A DNA stretch of 55,798 bases from Candidatus Bacteroides merdavium (GTDB lineage: Bacteria > Bacteroidota > Bacteroidia > Bacteroidales > Bacteroidaceae). The notes beneath the pieces were generated by a model, which made no database searches, was not told the DNA's origin, and saw only the letters and a program-made list of their open reading frames with translations. Position 1 is the stretch's first letter, and every line of letters starts with the position of its first letter. The position numbers and the translations under genes are program-made. The stretch spans positions 1 to 55,798 of the forward strand of contig DXAV01000023.1 in NCBI GenBank assembly GCA_019116805.1. The letters run 5' to 3'. Positions 17,133-25,732 of this stretch are shown piece after piece.

Positions 17133-19391
17133 TTACTTGATACGTACCTGATCCCACGACGGTGGCGTCACACCCAGCAGGTGGCGGACGAAGAAGTCAT
17201 ACCGCTTGTGTTCGCCGAAGTCCTCGCCCATCGTGTGGCGGGCACCGGGGATGACCACCAGGTCGAAGTCCTTGCCGGCCTTGATGAGGGCGTTGACTAC
17301 CTGCATGGTCGAAGCCGGATCGACGTTGTCGTCCATCTCGCCTACGACCAGCATCAGGGGGCGAGTCAGCCGGTAAGCGTTGTCCACGTTGGAGCAGGCA
17401 CTGTAGGACTCGTCCACGGGGTAGCCCATCCACAGCTCGTTCCACCAGATTTTGTCCATGCGGTTGTCGTGGCAGCCGCAGGCCGAGTAGGCAGCCTTGT
17501 AGAATTCTGGATGGAAAAGTACGGCTCCGGTGGATTCTTGTCCGCCGGCCGAACAGCCGAAGATGCCTACGCGGTCGATGTCCATGTAGGGATACTTCTC
17601 GGCGGCGGCCTTGATCCAGGCGATATGGTCGGGCAGGCCGGCATCCTTTAGGTTCTTGTAGCAGACCTCTTCGAATTCCTTGGAGCGGAAGGAGGTAGTC
17701 ATGCCGTCCACCTGTACCACGATGAAGCCCAGTTCGGCCAGCGAGGTCATCCACCAGTTGTAGGAAGTAAAGGTTTTGGGTACGTATTGGTCACCCGGGC
17801 CGGAGTAGATGTACTCGATGACGGGGTATTTCTTGTTCGGGTCGAGATTGGTGGGGCGGTAGATGAGTCCCCACATATCGGTCTTTCCGTCGCGCCCTTT
17901 GGCCGTGAATACCTCGGGAGCTTTCCAGCCGTTCTGTACCAGTGCCGATATGTCGGCCTGCTCCAGCGTCATGCGTATGCTGCCGTCGGTCGCGTTGCGC
18001 AGAACGGCCACGGGTGCCTGGTCCACCTTGCTATATACATCGACCAGATATTGATGGTCGGACGAATACCAGGCCTTGTGCATTCCCTCTTCCGGGGTCA
18101 GGCAGGTCAGGCCGGACCCGTCGAAGCCGATGCGGTAGTAATGGATGAGGTACGGATCTTCGTCCTTGTTCATGCCGTTGGCCGAGAAGTAGATGATCTC
18201 GTTCTGCTCGTCCACGTACTGCACTTCGCGTACGTACCATTCGCCGCGGGTAATCTGGTGGAGGGGGTTCCCTGTCGCGCGGTCGTACAGGTAGAGGTGG
18301 TTGTAGTTGTCGCGCTCGCTCGACCAGAGGATGCGCTTCCCGTCTGCAAGGTAGTGGCGGTAGATGCGGGGATAGTTGACATATTTTTCTTCCTTTTCCT
18401 CAATCAGCGTGCGTACGCTGCCGTCGGTCGCCGACATCTCCAACACCCGATAGATTTTGTGTCCCCGTTCGTTGTACTCAAACGTGATGGCCTTGCTGTC
18501 GGCGTTCCAGGTCGGGCCGTACAGGTCGTACTGGTGGCTGAAGAGTTCGGTGGAGGGAATCAGCCGGCGTCCGCTTTCCACCTCGAAGATGCAAGGCACT
18601 TTGAAGCGCAGTTCGTCACCCGGCTTGGCATACTCCTGCTTGTGGAGTTTGGGTTGGAGCTGGTCGGCGGGCGACGACTCCACGTAATAGACATAGCGTT
18701 TCTCGGCGGGACGGATGCGGCAGGCAGCCAGGGCCTTCGAGTCGGGCGACCATTGGATGTAGGATGAATAGTAGTTGCCTTTCGTACCGTCGATGCTCAG
18801 TTGTTTTTCTTTTCCGCTGGCGACGTCGCGCACGTAAATATTGTCATTCTTGATGAAGGCGGTATATTTCCCGTCGGGCGAGGTAACAGGCCCACGGCCT
18901 TTCTCGTCGTCCACCTCCATCCAGTGGGGCTGCGGTCCGCGGGGCTGTACTTCGCCTTCCGTAACGAGCGTGTTCTTCTTGATGGCGTATGCCCAATACC
19001 GGCCTGCCGACTCGAAGCGCAGGGTGTCGGCTTTCGGGTTCAGACGGCACTGGTTCAGGGGAAGGTTGTAGGCTTCTGCCTGTTTCCCAGTCCGTTCGGA
19101 GAGCAGTGCGGCCAGCTTCTCCTGGTTGAACAGGGCTGAACGTTTGGCCTGCCTGGCGTCAATCTTGACGTATTCCTTGCCTCGGGTCGTGTTGCGGATG
19201 TACCAGCATACGTCGGAACCTTTCACCCAATGGGGGACGACGTTGCTGTACAGCACGTGTTTCGGGTTGTATTTCTCGCGAAGACTATACGCACGGTTAT
19301 AGTCTTCCACCGTGCCCTGTGGATAGGCGGGCACACTCAGCAGTCCTCCCATGCAGAGGAGGAAAAAGGTCGTTTTCAATGAATTGATCAT
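17133..19391 (-). CDS. S9 family prolyl oligopeptidase / dipeptidyl peptidase IV-type
   Basis: A 752-residue exported serine peptidase, start ATG 19391 (MINSLKTTFFLLCMGGLL), signal peptide ending near PAYPQG. The frame is open upstream but that part overlaps the GH127 gene and lacks a secretion signal. The N-terminal half is a beta-propeller (DPPIV_N) with repeated SPDGKY, WSPDSKA and WNADSKAI blades. The C-terminal alpha/beta-hydrolase has nucleophile GCSAGG, Asp in GEMDDNVDP and His in GARHTMGED. Such enzymes release X-Pro dipeptides or cut after proline. It follows the GH127 gene by 14 bp on the same strand, so the two are probably co-transcribed, which hints at proline-rich glycoprotein substrates. 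Confidence 0.93.
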   Translation of the reverse strand: MINSLKTTFFLLCMGGLLSVPAYPQGTVEDYNRAYSLREKYNPKHVLYSNVVPHWVKGSDVCWYIRNTTRGKEYVKIDARQAKRSALFNQEKLAALLSERTGKQAEAYNLPLNQCRLNPKADTLRFESAGRYWAYAIKKNTLVTEGEVQPRGPQPHWMEVDDEKGRGPVTSPDGKYTAFIKNDNIYVRDVASGKEKQLSIDGTKGNYYSSYIQWSPDSKALAACRIRPAEKRYVYYVESSPADQLQPKLHKQEYAKPGDELRFKVPCIFEVESGRRLIPSTELFSHQYDLYGPTWNADSKAITFEYNERGHKIYRVLEMSATDGSVRTLIEEKEEKYVNYPRIYRHYLADGKRILWSSERDNYNHLYLYDRATGNPLHQITRGEWYVREVQYVDEQNEIIYFSANGMNKDEDPYLIHYYRIGFDGSGLTCLTPEEGMHKAWYSSDHQYLVDVYSKVDQAPVAVLRNATDGSIRMTLEQADISALVQNGWKAPEVFTAKGRDGKTDMWGLIYRPTNLDPNKKYPVIEYIYSGPGDQYVPKTFTSYNWWMTSLAELGFIVVQVDGMTTSFRSKEFEEVCYKNLKDAGLPDHIAWIKAAAEKYPYMDIDRVGIFGCSAGGQESTGAVLFHPEFYKAAYSACGCHDNRMDKIWWNELWMGYPVDESYSACSNVDNAYRLTRPLMLVVGEMDDNVDPASTMQVVNALIKAGKDFDLVVIPGARHTMGEDFGEHKRYDFFVRHLLGVTPPSWDQVRIK

Positions 19392-19405
19392 AGTTTTATC
19401 TGTAT

Positions 19406-21847
19406 TTATTCGTTGACTTTCCATTCGATGATGCCGCCGGACGCGCCTTCCTGCAGCTGGGCGGCAATCTTCAGCCCGGTGGTTTCGACCGGCGTGAACT
19501 TCAGGACATTGTAACAGTCTTTCTTTATGCCGTATTCGCTCTGGGCTTCCACTTCTTTCCACGTGCTTCCTGCCTTGTAGTACAGCTTCCAGCTTTGGGG
19601 TACCCGGAAGTCACCGTCATAGTGGTCGAAGTCCAGCCAATAGACCTCGACGCCGGAGACTTTGTAGGGGCGGTCGAACTCATAGGCCAGTGTCTCCAGG
19701 CTTCCTTTCTTCAGCCACCAGTAATGGTAGGGTTTGGAGATGTCTGCTGACGAGCTTGGCTCCCACTGGTCGTTCACGCCCCAGGCCCATGCCTCTACGG
19801 CAGCCGATTCGGGCGCATCTTTCTGGATAGGTGCCTGCAGGGTGAAGGTTTTGGCGCGGGAAGCGATGGTGGGTTGCGGAGTAGGGGTGGCATATTCCTT
19901 GGCGGAGGCAATCCAGACTTCCATCTGGTCGGCGCCTCGGTTGTTCCATGTGGAATAAGGTATCGCCTTGAAGGGGATCTCCCTGACGCTGCCGTCGGTG
20001 CCTACTTCTTGGGCCGTGCCGCTCAGTGTGACTACCCCGTTCAGAAGGTCGGCCTCATATCGGGAGGTGATGGGAGCGTCCGGGGCGATGAACTTGTTGA
20101 ATACCGTACTGTCGGGTTGGTCTTTTCCTTCCAGACAATAGACGATGGGGCCGCGCTCCAAGGCCAGAAAGCCGACATCGGTCTTGACCTGTTCGTGGGT
20201 CTTGATCCGGCGGACTTCCATCGGCAGGTCCAGCTCGATGACATCTCCGGCCTTCCAGGTACGGAGCAGGGTGGCATAGCCGTTGCCTGCCAGATAGTCT
20301 GCCGCTTGGCCGTTAATCAGGATGTTGAAGCGTCCGGGAGTATCGGTATATGTATAGAGATCGGAGGCTACAGGCCTGTCCGTCAGCCAGCTGGGAATAC
20401 GAAGGCGTATGGCGAATTTGCCTTCTTCTTTGGGATTTACTTGGATGGAAACTGCGCCATCCCAGGGATATTCGGTGGTCTGGGTCAAGGTGACCTGGTT
20501 GTCTGTTGTCGTCAAGTCGGCTTTTCCTTGTATATAGAGGTTGACGTAGATGTCGTTTTGCTGTGTGGCATACTGGTAGCCCGAGACGGAAGCGATGAAG
20601 CGGGTGATGTTGCCGGGGCAGCAGGCACATCCGAACCAGCGTTGACGTTCGTGCTGACCCATAGACTCCAGCGGATTGTCGTAGAAGAATTTGTCACCAC
20701 TCAGCGATACACCCGACAGGACACCGTTGTACAAGGCACGTTCGTAAACATCGGCATACTTGGAGTCACCTGTGGCCAGGAACATGCGGTAGTTCCAGAA
20801 TACATTGGCGATGGCTGCGCAGGTTTCGCAATAGGCTGTGTGGTTGGGCAGTGCGTAATCAGGGCCGAAGCCTTCGCCCTGGGCTCGTGAACCCATGCCG
20901 CCTGTGATATACAGTTTTTTGCCCACAAGATTTTCCCACAAACGCGTCAGGGCATGGAAGTAGGCTGTGTCTTGGGTGAGGGCAGCCACGTCAGCCACAC
21001 CTGAATAGAGGTAGCCTGCCCGTACGGCGTGTCCGACCATTTCGCTTTGCTGGAGAATGGGCATGTGGTCCTGGCTGTATTCGTTCAGCTTGTGTCCGTC
21101 GGTTCCCCGACCGGTCTCTTCGATGAAGTATCGGGCCATCCGCAGGTATTTCTCATCGTTTGTCACCTTGTAGAGTTTGGCCAGCGCCATTTCGATGATG
21201 GGATGTCCCGATGGAACATGTTTCTGTCCCTCGTCAGGACCGAACACGCGGCACACCAGGTCGGCATTCCTGATGGCTATATCCAGCAGGGTACGTTTAC
21301 CGGTTGCACGATAGTGAGCCACGGCTGCTTCGTACAGATGGCCGCTGTTGTATAGTTCGTGGCTGTTGAGCTTCTCCCATTTGGAACGCCCCCACCAGCC
21401 GGAAAGGCGATAGCATTTGTTGGTGACGCAGGTCGTCAGGTAACCATCCGGTTCCTGGGCGGCGGCGATGATGGCGATGACGCTGTCCAGGTATTGGTCC
21501 AGTTGCGCGTCGTATCGGGCGGCCAGTGAATAGGAAGCCCCTTCTATTACCTTGTAAGGGTCGGTGTCGTCGAACGAGAAGTCGCCCCGGTGTTCGCCTT
21601 TCTTCAGGCCTGCGGCAATGGCAAAATTGTCGAATCGCCCGTTCTTCTCGCATTCGCTGAAAGCGGAAGGGATGGAAACGGTACGGTTTGTCTCAATTCG
21701 TGGCGACCAAAAATCGTCGGTCAGGTGAACTTGTGTGAAAGATACTTCTTGAATTGGGGATGGGGGCATTTCGTATTCGGGATTCTGGCATGAATAGGAG
21801 AAGGACAGAATCAGAATTCCCCACCCAATGTGTGTTTTGTGTCTCAT
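19406..21847 (-). CDS. GH127-type beta-L-arabinofuranosidase lipoprotein
   Basis: An 813-residue lipoprotein (signal MRHKTHIGWGILILSFSYS|C). The (alpha/alpha)6-barrel has the GH127/DUF1680 blocks YSLAARYDAQLDQYLDSVI, YCETCAAIANVFWNYRMF and RWFGCACCPGN. The Glu and Cys of CETC and the CxCC cluster correspond to the zinc site and catalytic Cys of characterised beta-L-arabinofuranosidases. A beta-sandwich follows, and the C-terminal 150 residues look discoidin-like (DFRVPQSWKLYYKAGSTWK ... IIEWKVNE), possibly carbohydrate-binding. Family members remove beta-L-Araf from hydroxyproline-linked arabino-oligosaccharides or pectin side chains. First gene of a two-gene unit with the S9 peptidase. Confidence 0.9.
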   Translation of the reverse strand: MRHKTHIGWGILILSFSYSCQNPEYEMPPSPIQEVSFTQVHLTDDFWSPRIETNRTVSIPSAFSECEKNGRFDNFAIAAGLKKGEHRGDFSFDDTDPYKVIEGASYSLAARYDAQLDQYLDSVIAIIAAAQEPDGYLTTCVTNKCYRLSGWWGRSKWEKLNSHELYNSGHLYEAAVAHYRATGKRTLLDIAIRNADLVCRVFGPDEGQKHVPSGHPIIEMALAKLYKVTNDEKYLRMARYFIEETGRGTDGHKLNEYSQDHMPILQQSEMVGHAVRAGYLYSGVADVAALTQDTAYFHALTRLWENLVGKKLYITGGMGSRAQGEGFGPDYALPNHTAYCETCAAIANVFWNYRMFLATGDSKYADVYERALYNGVLSGVSLSGDKFFYDNPLESMGQHERQRWFGCACCPGNITRFIASVSGYQYATQQNDIYVNLYIQGKADLTTTDNQVTLTQTTEYPWDGAVSIQVNPKEEGKFAIRLRIPSWLTDRPVASDLYTYTDTPGRFNILINGQAADYLAGNGYATLLRTWKAGDVIELDLPMEVRRIKTHEQVKTDVGFLALERGPIVYCLEGKDQPDSTVFNKFIAPDAPITSRYEADLLNGVVTLSGTAQEVGTDGSVREIPFKAIPYSTWNNRGADQMEVWIASAKEYATPTPQPTIASRAKTFTLQAPIQKDAPESAAVEAWAWGVNDQWEPSSSADISKPYHYWWLKKGSLETLAYEFDRPYKVSGVEVYWLDFDHYDGDFRVPQSWKLYYKAGSTWKEVEAQSEYGIKKDCYNVLKFTPVETTGLKIAAQLQEGASGGIIEWKVNE

Positions 21848-21911
21848 GTGAGTAAGAGCAGTTTAACAAGTTATTAATATGTGTTTTTGTTGAATTCATT
21901 TGTTGTGTTGG

Positions 21912-21919
21912 CAAAGTTA
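21912..21919 (-). promoter_or_regulatory. Putative -7 box for GH127/S9 operon
   Basis: On the minus strand TAACTTTG fits TAnnTTTG, about 65 bp upstream of the GH127 start. Confidence 0.5.
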
Positions 21920-21963
21920 AAAAAAGAAATATTGAAACGGTAGTGATGTCATGAATAATTTGG

Positions 21964-23220
21964 ATGGAAATAAAAATTTCGGATAGTAGCTTTTGTATTC
22001 TTTTTTTTAGGAAATGCCACTATCCTTTCTTATCTTTATACCCTCAAATTTTGAAGAATGGACTTTATGAAAAAACGGTTTTGAAACAGGAGCCCGGGCA
22101 CATCGTGTGGTTGGACATTGTACGTTTGGTTGCCATGTTTGCTGTGGTATGCTGTCATTGCACGGATCCTTTCAATTTTTATCCAGGCACGTCGCCTGAA
22201 ATCGGTGAGATTAAGTTTTGGGGAGCGGCTTATGGGGCGGTGCTTCGTCCCTGTGTGCCGCTGTTCGTTATGATTACGGGTGCCTTGCTGCTGCCCGTTC
22301 GTGAAAGTAGCGGAACTTTCTACAAGAAGCGCATCACGCGTGTGTTCTTTCCATTTCTCATCTGGTCGGTGCTCTACAATCTTTTTCCGTGGCTGACGGG
22401 GGTGCTGGGTGTGGAGCCTCGGGTCATTCTCGACTTTTTCCCCTATTCGGGTGAGGATGTGATGCGCCAGTCGTTGGAGGTCAGTTTGGGATACATTGGT
22501 GGCGTACCGTTTAATTTCTCTCTGTTGGCAGTGCATATGTGGTACATCTATCTGCTCATCGGACTTTACCTGTATCTGCCTGTTTTCTCGGCTTGGGTGG
22601 CGCAGGCTTCGGAACGGGCCAAGCTGTGGTTCTTGGCTTTATGGGGAGTCACATTGCTGCTGCCTTATTACAATGAATTCGTTTCCAAGTACTTGTGGGG
22701 CTCCTGTTCGTGGAATTCGTTCGGTATGCTCTATTACTTTGCCGGTTTCAATGGCTATCTGCTTTTAGGACATGTTTTGCGTCATCGGGAGTGGAGTGGA
22801 CGGAGGTTGCTGGCGGCGGGTGTACCTATGTTTGTTGTCGGTTATGCGGTAACCTATCTGGGTTTTCGCCACATGACAGCTCTGCCGGATTGTACGGATG
22901 AGATGCTGGAGTTGTTCTTCACTTATTGTTCGCTGAATGTGGCCTTGATGACCGTACCCGTATTCATGTGTTGCAAGAAGATACAAGTACGGTCGGAACG
23001 CTTGCGGCGGATATTGGCGAACCTGACGCTCTGTGGTTTCGGCGTTTACATGATACACTACTTTTTCACGGGGCCTTCTGTCGTATTGATGCGTCTGTTG
23101 GATGTACCCATTTGCGTGCAGATACCTTGCGCTTCCGTAGTGGCATTCGGAGTGTCATGGTTGTTGGTGGCGACAGCCTACCGGTGTTTCGGCCGGAAGG
23201 CACGTTGGGTGCTGGGTTAG
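21964..23220 (+). CDS. Acyltransferase family 3 (OafA/WecH-like) integral membrane protein
   Basis: A multi-spanning membrane acyltransferase, up to 418 residues, that would transfer acetyl or other acyl groups to surface or exported glycans. Family signals are the first membrane segment WLDIVRLVAMFAVVCCHCTDP, with the His typical of the active site, and KKRITRVFFPFLIWSVLYN. About ten hydrophobic segments are visible. The start is uncertain: ATG 21964 gives an atypical 37-residue lead, while the family usually begins close to the WLDI block; an in-frame TTG at 22081 is an alternative. The stop codon overlaps the convergent pectate lyase stop by three bases. No operon partner. Confidence 0.82.
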   Translation: MEIKISDSSFCILFFRKCHYPFLSLYPQILKNGLYEKTVLKQEPGHIVWLDIVRLVAMFAVVCCHCTDPFNFYPGTSPEIGEIKFWGAAYGAVLRPCVPLFVMITGALLLPVRESSGTFYKKRITRVFFPFLIWSVLYNLFPWLTGVLGVEPRVILDFFPYSGEDVMRQSLEVSLGYIGGVPFNFSLLAVHMWYIYLLIGLYLYLPVFSAWVAQASERAKLWFLALWGVTLLLPYYNEFVSKYLWGSCSWNSFGMLYYFAGFNGYLLLGHVLRHREWSGRRLLAAGVPMFVVGYAVTYLGFRHMTALPDCTDEMLELFFTYCSLNVALMTVPVFMCCKKIQVRSERLRRILANLTLCGFGVYMIHYFFTGPSVVLMRLLDVPICVQIPCASVVAFGVSWLLVATAYRCFGRKARWVLG

Positions 23221-24326
23221 TTGTTCAGCTTCTTCTTCCACTGCTCGTATTTCTTGAAGACCTTCAAGCCTGCGTTGTTGTACCAGCTATAGCCATTGCG
23301 CCGTTCGTGGCCGATTTCCGACAGGTTGTAGCGCTTGATGCCGTCGCGGTCGCAAAAGAAGGGGCGGTTGTCCTCCAGGGTGTAGAAGCGGGCCCATAGC
23401 GGGGCGTATCTTTCGTCTTCTTGGCAGGGCACCATGCGATAGTCTTTCTGTCCTTCGTTGTCGGTGAAGTATTCGCGCTTTAGCCCGTTAATCTGTACTT
23501 GCTTGAACCATTCTACGGCAGCCTCTATGCTGGCAATGATCTCAGGTGAAGGGTGGGGTAGCTTCATGAGGAAGAGCACGATGTTATCGGACTCGGCTCC
23601 ACTGAGCGAGGGAAGTTCGTAGGCGCGGGCCTTGGCAGGAGCCAGCGTGTGTTCATCGTGTTGTGCGCACCACACAGTCAGCTTGCCATTCTGCTTTACT
23701 TGTGTCTTGAGAATACAGTCGATACCTTTGTCCACCGCAGCTTGTGCCTGTTTGCGGATCTCTTCAGGCAAGTATGTGAAGGGCTGTTTACCATTGGCTA
23801 CGTCCTGAAGCATTTCCATGACATTGATCATGGCATCGTCGTTGTAAGTGATGTGCGTATAGTAGCCTGTGGGGCGAGGATAAAATTGAGGCCATCCGCC
23901 GTTTTCATATTGTGCCTCAAACAGGTAACGGATGCCTTCGATGGCAGCACTTTTGTATTTCTCGATTCCTGTAGCGTTGTAGAGGCGCGACAGGTAGATG
24001 ATTTCCGTTGTGGTAGCCGTGTTGTCAATGGTACTTTGGTTGACGTCGTCTTTCTCGGACAGCACTTCTTCCAGTTCCTTTTCATCCAGTTCGGCAGGCA
24101 TGTAAATGTTTTTTGGCCAACCTCCCGTAGTTTGCTGATAGAGCAGGACGTTGTCGCCGATGCGGATGGCTTCTTGGGTTTTGAAGAAGTCGTCGTTCAG
24201 TTTCGGAGCCATCTTGACCCAACTCTTATAGGGTTGTTTGCTTTTGTAAGTAACTTCCGACTTTTGCGCGTTTGCCAAGGCTGCACAAAACAAGGCGGCC
24301 ATGCAGGCTAAGACAATCTTTTTCAT
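23217..24326 (-). CDS. pelA: Pectate lyase, PL10 type
   Basis: A 369-residue secreted polysaccharide lyase (signal MKKIVLACMAALFCAALANA). It has the PL10 (Pel-15E-like) features QTTGGWPKNI, the (alpha/alpha) toroid repeats with YENGGWPQFYPRP and ITYNDDAMINVM, containing the conserved Asp pair for calcium and substrate, and the C-terminal PLWARFYTLEDNRPFFCDR block. It cleaves polygalacturonate by beta-elimination. It is monocistronic and convergent with the acyltransferase. Together with the GH127 gene nearby it points to pectic or plant-wall substrates. Length is normal for the catalytic module alone. Confidence 0.9.
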   Translation of the reverse strand: MKKIVLACMAALFCAALANAQKSEVTYKSKQPYKSWVKMAPKLNDDFFKTQEAIRIGDNVLLYQQTTGGWPKNIYMPAELDEKELEEVLSEKDDVNQSTIDNTATTTEIIYLSRLYNATGIEKYKSAAIEGIRYLFEAQYENGGWPQFYPRPTGYYTHITYNDDAMINVMEMLQDVANGKQPFTYLPEEIRKQAQAAVDKGIDCILKTQVKQNGKLTVWCAQHDEHTLAPAKARAYELPSLSGAESDNIVLFLMKLPHPSPEIIASIEAAVEWFKQVQINGLKREYFTDNEGQKDYRMVPCQEDERYAPLWARFYTLEDNRPFFCDRDGIKRYNLSEIGHERRNGYSWYNNAGLKVFKKYEQWKKKLNN

Positions 24327-24363
24327 GTGTTGTATAGGTTATGATTTATGTTTTTGATTGTCG

Positions 24364-24371
24364 CAAAAGTA
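24364..24371 (-). promoter_or_regulatory. Putative -7 box for pectate lyase
   Basis: On the minus strand TACTTTTG fits TAnnTTTG, 38 bp upstream of the pelA start. Confidence 0.5.
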
Positions 24372-24406
24372 GGGCAATAATTGGACTCTGATGGCGAAAA
24401 ACTGTT

Positions 24407-25732
24407 TTATTCCAGGTATTTTGTCACTTTTCCGCTGATTTGCAGGAGTGATATCTCGCAAAGCTTCGTATTGTATTCTGCCGTCAGAATGCGTTCTTCG
24501 GCATCAAGCAGGCTCTTTTGAGCTTCACGCATTTCGATGCCGGACAGGTCGCCTAGCATATAGCGTTCCATGGCAATCTCGTGGTTGTCTTTGGCAGCAA
24601 TGAGGTTCTGACGCTCTAGGTTCAACATTTCAAGGTTGTTTCGGTAGGCTTGCCACAGGTTGCTGAGGTCAGCTTTCAGGGTAAGTTCCAGTTCGTCGCG
24701 CTGGAGGCGGGCCGTCTTTATGGCAATGCTGGCATTGCGCCGTTCGCGTTTGCGGTTTCCATCGAAGAGGTTGAATCCTATTGTCAATCCGCCACTGAAG
24801 CCGAGGTTTCCCCGCTGGCTGTAACTGTTGACGTCATATTTGTTGAAGGTGTATCCATATCCGGCATTCAGCCGTACGTAAGGATAGTTGCGTGAGTTCA
24901 CTTTTTTATAGTCCATCTGGGCCAATAGGGTGTTTTGGTCAGCCTTCAGCAACGAGGAGTTTACGCTTAAGGTTGCCTTCCATAATTCGTCGAAGTCCAG
25001 TGAATAGTTTACGTTGATGATACTGTCGTATGGCAGGATGAATTGGTCAACATTTTCATTGCCCATCAGTTCGTTCAGATTGATACGTGAAGTGTGAAGC
25101 AATTCCTGTTGCTTCATGTATTGGGCACTGTCAGCATTGAAATCAACTTTGGCCTGCTGGTAGTCGAGTCGTGAAAAGTTTCCGATGTGATAACGGGCTT
25201 CTACGATTCGCAGACGCTCTTTGGATAGCTGTACGGCGTAAAGCAGGTTCTTCATGCGGATTTTTTGTTGCACGAAATTATAGTATTCTGCAGCCAGCGA
25301 GGCGATGAAATCTTCCAGCGCAATGCGTGTGTTAGTCTCTCCCTGTTCACGGAGCAGCTTCAGCTGCTGATAGGTTGTAGATATGTTGAAGCCGTCGAAG
25401 AGAGTCCAGTTCAAATCAATACCTACATCAACGGTTTGATCGAATACATTTTTGGTCTTTTCCATTTCTCCTGTAGCCCTAACCTTGCTGTTCGTATTGG
25501 CTACCGTAGCCTGATAGCCACCTGTCAGGTCGATGGTGGGCAGGGCTCCGGCATTGGCCAGGGTAGCGTTGTTTTTGCTGATCTGCTCCTCGTTGTGCAT
25601 GATGCGCAGCGAATAATTGTTGAGCAATCCTTGTTCCAAACACGACTTCAGTGTGTAGGTGGCAGCTGGCTGTGTACGGACGGTGGTCAGTACACAGAGT
25701 GTGATTATCATGGATAGTAGGAGACGTTTCAT
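24407..25732 (-). CDS. TolC-family outer-membrane efflux protein
   Basis: A 441-residue outer-membrane channel of an RND pump. Signal peptide (MKRLLLSMIITLCVLTTVRT) followed by two TolC/OEP repeats with long helices (YYNFVQQKIRMKNLLYAVQL; LERQNLIAAKDNHEIAMERY) and the LDYQQAKVDFN and GDLSGIEMREAQKSL motifs. It is the last gene of the minus-strand adaptor-pump-channel operon and overlaps the pump stop by 4 bp, implying translational coupling. Substrate not predictable. Confidence 0.93.
   Translation of the reverse strand: MKRLLLSMIITLCVLTTVRTQPAATYTLKSCLEQGLLNNYSLRIMHNEEQISKNNATLANAGALPTIDLTGGYQATVANTNSKVRATGEMEKTKNVFDQTVDVGIDLNWTLFDGFNISTTYQQLKLLREQGETNTRIALEDFIASLAAEYYNFVQQKIRMKNLLYAVQLSKERLRIVEARYHIGNFSRLDYQQAKVDFNADSAQYMKQQELLHTSRINLNELMGNENVDQFILPYDSIINVNYSLDFDELWKATLSVNSSLLKADQNTLLAQMDYKKVNSRNYPYVRLNAGYGYTFNKYDVNSYSQRGNLGFSGGLTIGFNLFDGNRKRERRNASIAIKTARLQRDELELTLKADLSNLWQAYRNNLEMLNLERQNLIAAKDNHEIAMERYMLGDLSGIEMREAQKSLLDAEERILTAEYNTKLCEISLLQISGKVTKYLE

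Noticed and set aside
17787..18767. 326-codon plus-strand frame within the S9 peptidase
   Set aside because: Antisense to the beta-propeller and without start context or homology.
19392..19562. 57-residue N-terminal extension of the S9 peptidase
   Set aside because: It overlaps the end of the GH127 gene, and the internal Met begins a good signal peptide.
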